Part shown: positions 5,069-8,842 of the stretch, piece by piece
Position numbering within the stretch: position 1 is the stretch's first letter
Layout of the letters: the number at the start of each line of letters is the position of its first letter
Origin: Clostridiaceae bacterium UBA6085
Lineage (GTDB): Bacteria > Bacillota > Clostridia > Clostridiales > Clostridiaceae
Assembly (NCBI GenBank): GCA_002428605.1
Contig: DIXH01000014.1
Location: forward strand, 1-8,842
Reading direction: 5' to 3'
Length of the DNA stretch: 8,842 bases
Translations under genes and position numbers: made by a program
The notes under the pieces: generated by a model
What the model saw: only the letters and a program-made list of their open reading frames with translations
Database searches by the model: none
What the model was told of the DNA's origin: nothing

Positions 5069-5111
5069 TCAGGCAGACTTAATGTTATGAAAAATATATG
5101 TTAATAACCAC

Positions 5112-5162
5112 AAAAAAATGACGGCTGCCAGGACACCAGATGTGTCACTGACTGCCGTCATT
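5112..5162 (-). terminator. Strong intrinsic terminator of the MEMO/AMMECR1/radical-SAM operon
   Basis: On the minus strand AATGACGGC (5154-5162) pairs with GCCGTCATT (5117-5125), with inner GACAC/GTGTC pairs, and is followed by a seven-T run (5112-5118). It starts three bases after the radical-SAM stop codon at 5165. Confidence 0.9.
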
Positions 5163-5164
5163 TC

Positions 5165-5992
5165 CTATACATTCCCTTCATGGACATACAAGAGCTTCTC
5201 TCGTGCTATTGCTGCAAGAGAGTATACCGTATCCACCGGGGTTTCCGGTCTGTCTGTCATCTTCCATGCCGGGAAGAACCTTGTCACATGCAGAGGGATC
5301 CTCCTGTCTACTGATGCAAGCCATGAGGACAGCTCCCTCATCTCCTGTTCGCTGTCGTTAAGCCCCGGGATTATAAGCGTCGTCACCTCAACATGGCTTT
5401 TCCTTGAAGCAAGCTCTATTGACCTCTTGACGGGATCAAGCCTGCCTCCTACAAGCTCGTAGAAGTCCTCCGTGAATCCCTTCAGGTCAATGTTGAATGC
5501 ATGTATCATAGGCAGGAGTTCGGTAAGCGGTCCTTCATTGACATATCCGTTTGTAACGACCACATTCTTAAGCCCTTTTTCCACTATGAGCCTTGAGCAG
5601 TCCCTTACGAACTCAAAGCCTATGAGAGGTTCGTTATATGTGTATGCAAGTCCTATGTTCCTTTTACTTACAAGCTCTTCGGCCTTCTTCACAAGGAACT
5701 CGGGAGATGTGTAGCCTTCACCCTCAGGTACGAAGGACTGGGAGATCGAATAGTTCTGGCAGAAGGGACATCTGAGGTTGCACCCATAGCTTCCCACGGA
5801 GAGTATCTTCATCCCTCTATGGAAGTGTGCCAGGGGCTTCTTCTCTATGGGGTCAAGTGCGATCGAGGAGACCCTTCCGTAGTTTACCGAAATGACCTTC
5901 CCACTGATATTCGCCCTGCCCTTGCAGAAGCCTGTCTGCCCTTCCTCCAGGCTGCAGCCTCTGGGGCATATTGGGCATTTTATTGCACTCAT
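5165..5992 (-). CDS. AmmeMemoRadiSam system radical SAM enzyme, 275 aa, short C-terminus
   Basis: A PflA-like radical S-adenosylmethionine enzyme of the family that co-occurs with AMMECR1 and MEMO proteins. The 4Fe-4S ligands are the CX3CX2C motif CNLRCPFC (C71, C75, C78). Family blocks YTYNEP (about 116-121), NGYV (about 148-151) and FNIDLKGFTEDFY (about 165-177) are present. Four extra cysteines at the N-terminus, C6, C9, C13 and C23 (CPICPRGC...GFC), are also typical and may bind another metal centre. The protein stops at YVHEGNV; many relatives, notably archaeal ones of about 330-350 residues, go on from this GNV with a further cysteine-rich segment. Reading past the TAG gives no such sequence and a terminator follows at once, so this looks like a natural short form. 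Its ATG overlaps the upstream stop as ATGA. The reaction and substrate are unknown. Confidence 0.92.
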   Translation of the reverse strand: MSAIKCPICPRGCSLEEGQTGFCKGRANISGKVISVNYGRVSSIALDPIEKKPLAHFHRGMKILSVGSYGCNLRCPFCQNYSISQSFVPEGEGYTSPEFLVKKAEELVSKRNIGLAYTYNEPLIGFEFVRDCSRLIVEKGLKNVVVTNGYVNEGPLTELLPMIHAFNIDLKGFTEDFYELVGGRLDPVKRSIELASRKSHVEVTTLIIPGLNDSEQEMRELSSWLASVDRRIPLHVTRFFPAWKMTDRPETPVDTVYSLAAIAREKLLYVHEGNV

Positions 5993-7374
5993 TTGTGCCT
6001 CACCACCTCGAAGCGCTGGATCCTGTAGGTTTCGCTTTTTGATATCCCACCCTTCTGAAGGGCTATGTCTATCTGCTGGGTAGGTGAGTTGACACCTTCA
6101 AGGTTCGGGAGAAGAAGTCCTCTCCTCATGCCTTTGCTTACGATGACACCATATCTCTTCTCGTCAAGCTCGCTTACAGATTCGACATCCTCTGCTTCGG
6201 AGAGAACATCCACGCTGTACACAAGCTCATCAAGTTCATTTTCAGTGACGCGCTCGAACCGGGGGTCCTCGACGCCTGCACTTACAGCATTCCTTATTAT
6301 CTCTTCAGCTATCGACCCTGTGACGCCCTCAATGGTTCCTATGCAGCCCCTGAGCCTTCCATGCTTCTTCAATGAAACAAACACTCCTGCACGCATTTCC
6401 GTGAGCTCCTTCGGCAATCCCTGAGGCAGCTTCAGCCTCTTTCCTGTCTTCAGGTATGTCTCAAGTGAGAGCCTTGCAAGCCTGACGAATTCATCCTCAG
6501 CGGACTTTTTTGCCACAAGCCCCTTCTTTTCATTCTCCTCATGTGTTTCTCCGAATCTTCTGGAAGGATCATTTCCTTTGACAATGAAGCTTGCCACAGC
6601 ATAGCCGACACCGAACGGTCCCTCATAGGAAAGGAGCCTTGGCTCAATTTCCATGCCGTCCAGGGTTCCTGCCATGATCTGGAATGACCTCAGCCCGCAT
6701 TCACCTGCATTTTCGCAAAGATGCTCGTCAATATCGAGAAGCTTCAGAAAGTCTCCTTCTGCTAAAGCTTTGGTTGCAAGCTCGTCGAACACAGGCCCTT
6801 CCTTCATGAATCCGTAGGGGCCGTCCTCCCTGAGCCTGTGTGACAGGTCTCCGCTTGCAACAATAACTACCTTTCGGTCAAGGTCCGCTGCAGCATCCCT
6901 GATGCATTTCCCGAACCTGTAGTGGTCTGCCGGAGAAAGCCCTGATATCCCTATCCTTACCGCCTTGAATCCCAGGCAGGCTTCTGATATGAAATGAAGG
7001 GGGACCATTGTGCCGTGGTCAAGCTCCCGGGTCCTTTCACCAAGGGTACCTGCGGGAATCTTCAATTCTGCAGCCTTCTTCTCAATGCTGCGTACAAGCT
7101 CGGTATCATACTCCACCTCATACTTTTCCCTGGATGCCCCGAATGAGCCGAAGTCACCCTTTGCCTTCATTCCCGGAGAAATATGTATGTAGTCTGAATA
7201 CATTATCGAATGTGGCGATATGAATATGATGGTATGGGGCATGATCTCAGAGATCTTCCTGGAAACGCTGCGGTAAGCGTCGATGGTCGCCTGTATCTTC
7301 TTTTCCTCGCCTCTTCCAACAGCTGGAATGATAAGAGGCGGATGTGGGACTGCAAATGCAGCTGCTATGGACAT
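5989..7374 (-). CDS. MEMO1-like / AMMECR1 fusion protein (AmmeMemoRadiSam system), 461 aa
   Basis: Two domains. Residues 1-265 are MEMO-like, related to class III extradiol ring-cleavage dioxygenases (LigB): VPHPPLIIPAVG (9-20), ISPHS (52-56), LDHGTMVPLHF (118-128) and VASGDLSHR (172-180). H11, H55, H120 and H179 are candidate metal ligands by position, an inference. Residues about 285-461 are AMMECR1: GVFVSLKKHGRLRGCIGTIE (330-349) with the RGCIG signature, VEDPRFERVTENELDELVYSVDVLS, and GLLLPNLEGV. In other genomes the two domains are often separate genes beside a radical-SAM gene; here they are one polypeptide, and the radical-SAM gene follows with a four-base ATGA overlap. I choose the ATG at 7374, six bases downstream of another ATG at 7380, because GGAAGG is properly spaced only for the former; a longer start at 7404 has no ribosome site. 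The biochemical role in bacteria is not established. Confidence 0.93.
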   Translation of the reverse strand: MSIAAAFAVPHPPLIIPAVGRGEEKKIQATIDAYRSVSRKISEIMPHTIIFISPHSIMYSDYIHISPGMKAKGDFGSFGASREKYEVEYDTELVRSIEKKAAELKIPAGTLGERTRELDHGTMVPLHFISEACLGFKAVRIGISGLSPADHYRFGKCIRDAAADLDRKVVIVASGDLSHRLREDGPYGFMKEGPVFDELATKALAEGDFLKLLDIDEHLCENAGECGLRSFQIMAGTLDGMEIEPRLLSYEGPFGVGYAVASFIVKGNDPSRRFGETHEENEKKGLVAKKSAEDEFVRLARLSLETYLKTGKRLKLPQGLPKELTEMRAGVFVSLKKHGRLRGCIGTIEGVTGSIAEEIIRNAVSAGVEDPRFERVTENELDELVYSVDVLSEAEDVESVSELDEKRYGVIVSKGMRRGLLLPNLEGVNSPTQQIDIALQKGGISKSETYRIQRFEVVRHK

Positions 7375-7411
7375 TTCCATCCCTTCCTTCCTGATAAGCG
7401 GCACTAAATGA

Positions 7412-7576
7412 TCATCTCTTAAGCAATATGGCTCCAGTCACTCCAAGTGCAACTCCACCGATGATAAGGTAAGGCATCGCTTCACCCTGCCCTGAAAAAT
7501 AAAGTATGGCATTGTATATTATTAGCGTGAAGCCTGCACTCATAAGAACATGTCCTAATTTTCTCTTTGATTTCAT
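7412..7576 (-). CDS. Small membrane protein, 54 aa, first gene of the MEMO/AMMECR1 operon
   Basis: The peptide begins MKSKRKLGHVLMSAGF and ends GAILLKR. I do not recognise it. Two transmembrane helices are predicted by eye: residues 9-28 (GHVLMSAGFTLIIYNAILYF) and 35-52 (YLIIGGVALGVTGAIL), joined by a short SGQGEAM turn. Both ends are basic (KSKRK and LLKR), predicting a hairpin with both termini in the cytoplasm. The glycine spacing in the second helix (G40, G41, G45, G48) suggests helix packing. The ATG at 7576 has GGAGG about five bases upstream, a strong ribosome site. It ends 37 bases before the MEMO-AMMECR1 start with no terminator between, so the three genes probably form one transcript. 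It may tether or assist the system, or be unrelated; only topology is supported. Confidence 0.75.
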   Translation of the reverse strand: MKSKRKLGHVLMSAGFTLIIYNAILYFSGQGEAMPYLIIGGVALGVTGAILLKR

Positions 7577-7723
7577 AAATCCTCCAATAGGGTGGTCATT
7601 CTCACCCTCAACTACATAATACTCCTGACGATTTTACAATTGAATATTCCAGTGCACTTTTTACAGTGTATTCATCCTTTATTATCATAAATGTTCACAT
7701 ACACTTTTATATTCTACATGACA

Positions 7724-7747
7724 AGAGGATGGTCTCAGCCATCCTCT
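7724..7747. terminator. Hairpin after icd, possible terminator without a U-run
   Basis: AGAGGATGG and CCATCCTCT form a perfect nine-bp stem with a six-base loop, 48 bases after the icd stop. Neither strand has a clear T-run after it, so intrinsic termination is doubtful; it may be Rho-dependent or an mRNA-stabilising end. The stretch 7577-7723 beyond it is AT-rich. It contains the -10-like TATGAT and TATTAT on the minus strand that could serve the operon starting at 7576, but without convincing -35 partners. Confidence 0.45.
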
Positions 7748-7795
7748 CTGTTAACATGTCGATCATGATGAATGGTCCTTCAGAAGCAGACCCTT

Positions 7796-8842
7796 CTAAA
7801 GTGTCTTTTCAAGCCTTTCCTTTATCGCCACGAGGAATTCCTTTGTGGTGACTACCTTCTTGTCCCCTTCAGCGAGGACTGCCAGGTCCTTTGTCATGAT
7901 GCCTTCCTCGATCGTGTCGAGTGTCGCCTTGTCAAGCCTGTCGCAGAAGGCTACGAGGTCAGGAAGCGAGTCCATCTCCCCTCTCTTCCTCAGGGCTCCA
8001 GTCCATGCGAAGAGCGTAGCGACCGGATTGGTCGAGGTCTCCTTGCCTTCAAGGTGCTGGTAGTAGTGCCTTGTCACTGTGCCATGTGCTGCCTCGTATT
8101 CGAAGAAGCCCTCAGGTGAAACAAGTACCGAGGTCATCATGGCAAGGCTTCCGAATGCTGTCGCAACCATATCGCTCATGACATCCCCGTCATAGTTCTT
8201 GCAGGCCCATATGAATCCGCCTTCGCTCCTTATGACCCTTGCCACAGCATCATCAATGAGAGTATAGAAGTACTCTATCCCTGCTTCCTTGAACCTGGAC
8301 GCATATTCGGCATCGTATATCTCTTCGAAGATATCCTTGAACCTGTGGTCGTATTTCTTGGAGATGGTATCCTTTGTCGAGAACCAGAGGTCCTCCTTTA
8401 CATCAAGGGCATAGCTGAAGCATGACCTTGCGAAGCTCTCTATCGAGCTGTCGGTATTGTGCATGGCCTGCAGTATCCCGTCACCGTTGAACTCATGTAT
8501 GATCTCCTTGGTGACATCTCCGTTTTCCGATGTGTAGATCAGCTCTCCTCTGCCTTTTCCTGAGGTCTTGATCTCGACTCCCTTATAGACGTCGCCATAA
8601 GCGTGTCTTGCTATGGTTATCGGCTTCTCCCAGGTCCTTACGAAGGGCTTTATGTTTGATACGATGATCGGCTTTCTGAAGACCGTTCCGTCAAGGATGG
8701 CCCTTATGGTCCCATTGGGGCTCTTCCACATATGTTTGAGCTTGTACTCCGTCATCCTCTGGGCATTTGGTGTGATCGTCGCGCATTTTACCGCGACTCC
8801 GTATTTCTTGGTTGCAAGGGCTGCTTCCACTGTTATCTTGTC
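7796..8842 (-). CDS. icd: NADP-dependent isocitrate dehydrogenase (eukaryote-like type), cut by the right window edge
   Basis: Oxidatively decarboxylates isocitrate to 2-oxoglutarate, giving NADPH and the carbon skeleton for glutamate. The visible 348 residues lack roughly the first 50 of a protein that is usually about 400 long. Isocitrate and metal-binding regions are visible: SPNGTIR (41-47), which is the phosphate-loop-like segment, and NYDGDVMSD (216-224), whose aspartates bind Mg2+ or Mn2+. The cofactor segment is EAAHGTVTRHY (250-260), where the RH pair is the one that contacts the 2'-phosphate of NADP in characterised homodimeric enzymes; NPVATLFAWT follows. The sequence is of the subfamily shared with eukaryotic cytosolic/mitochondrial NADP-IDH, not the E. 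coli Icd type. The frame is open to the edge with no start visible; an in-frame GTG at 8830 is not the start because family sequence continues before it. It ends with TAG at 7796 and a hairpin follows. Confidence 0.96.
   Translation of the reverse strand, partial: DKITVEAALATKKYGVAVKCATITPNAQRMTEYKLKHMWKSPNGTIRAILDGTVFRKPIIVSNIKPFVRTWEKPITIARHAYGDVYKGVEIKTSGKGRGELIYTSENGDVTKEIIHEFNGDGILQAMHNTDSSIESFARSCFSYALDVKEDLWFSTKDTISKKYDHRFKDIFEEIYDAEYASRFKEAGIEYFYTLIDDAVARVIRSEGGFIWACKNYDGDVMSDMVATAFGSLAMMTSVLVSPEGFFEYEAAHGTVTRHYYQHLEGKETSTNPVATLFAWTGALRKRGEMDSLPDLVAFCDRLDKATLDTIEEGIMTKDLAVLAEGDKKVVTTKEFLVAIKERLEKTL

Noticed and set aside
5112..5164. Frameshift or readthrough restoring the radical-SAM C-terminal tail
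   Set aside because: Reading on past the TAG gives no cysteines or family-like residues and enters the terminator hairpin directly.
7608..7688. 26-codon ORF MIIKDEYTVKSALEYS... on the minus strand upstream of the 54-aa gene
   Set aside because: No Shine-Dalgarno sequence before its ATG and no recognisable similarity; likely chance in an AT-rich spacer.
1..8842. Mobile elements, CRISPR arrays, phage or defence systems
   Set aside because: No transposase, integrase, terminal or direct repeats of useful length, or regularly spaced repeats were seen; base composition and codon use look even across the window.

Overview
The window looks like ordinary chromosome of a low-to-mid GC anaerobic bacterium. 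A member of the Bacillota, Clostridia-like, is the best guess. The basis is strong purine-rich Shine-Dalgarno sites, sigma-A-type promoters, heavy use of AGG/ATA codons, and gene families common in Clostridia (GltS-type carrier followed by a small MFWNRREVF protein, an AMMECR1/MEMO/radical-SAM trio, a Thermotoga-type DAHP synthase). This assignment is inference; there is no rRNA. I see no mobile element, CRISPR array or phage gene.

Layout, left to right. (1) 1-820, minus strand: the 5' part of a DAHP synthase gene (aroF), preceded by a 36-aa ORF, a 12-bp GC-rich hairpin, a second hairpin, a 34-aa Phe-rich ORF and a good promoter. This has the layout of a ribosome-mediated attenuator, and alternative pairings can be drawn by hand. 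It is the most interesting part of the window. (2) 1045-1527, plus strand: a 160-aa protein resembling Imm-5-like putative immunity proteins, with a shared terminator. (3) 1574-1846, minus strand: a 90-aa two-helix membrane protein. (4) 1987-2144, plus strand: a stand-alone tRNA-Pro(GGG) with a near-consensus promoter and a bidirectional terminator. (5) 2189-5068, minus strand: a tightly overlapping three-gene operon (PlsC-like acyltransferase with an unusual C-terminal zinc-ribbon extension, GltS-like Na+/glutamate symporter, 78-aa conserved small protein). A terminator-like hairpin lies in its leader. (6) 5112-7576, minus strand: a 54-aa membrane protein, a MEMO-AMMECR1 fusion and its radical-SAM partner, closed by a strong terminator. 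(7) 7796-8842, minus strand: NADP-type isocitrate dehydrogenase, cut by the right edge.

Together: aroF makes the first aromatic-pathway intermediate and icd makes 2-oxoglutarate. The GltS-like carrier may import glutamate, but its co-transcription with an acyltransferase has no obvious metabolic logic. The AMMECR1/MEMO/radical-SAM set is a widely conserved but poorly understood modification system. All protein calls are from reading translations, not from database searches.
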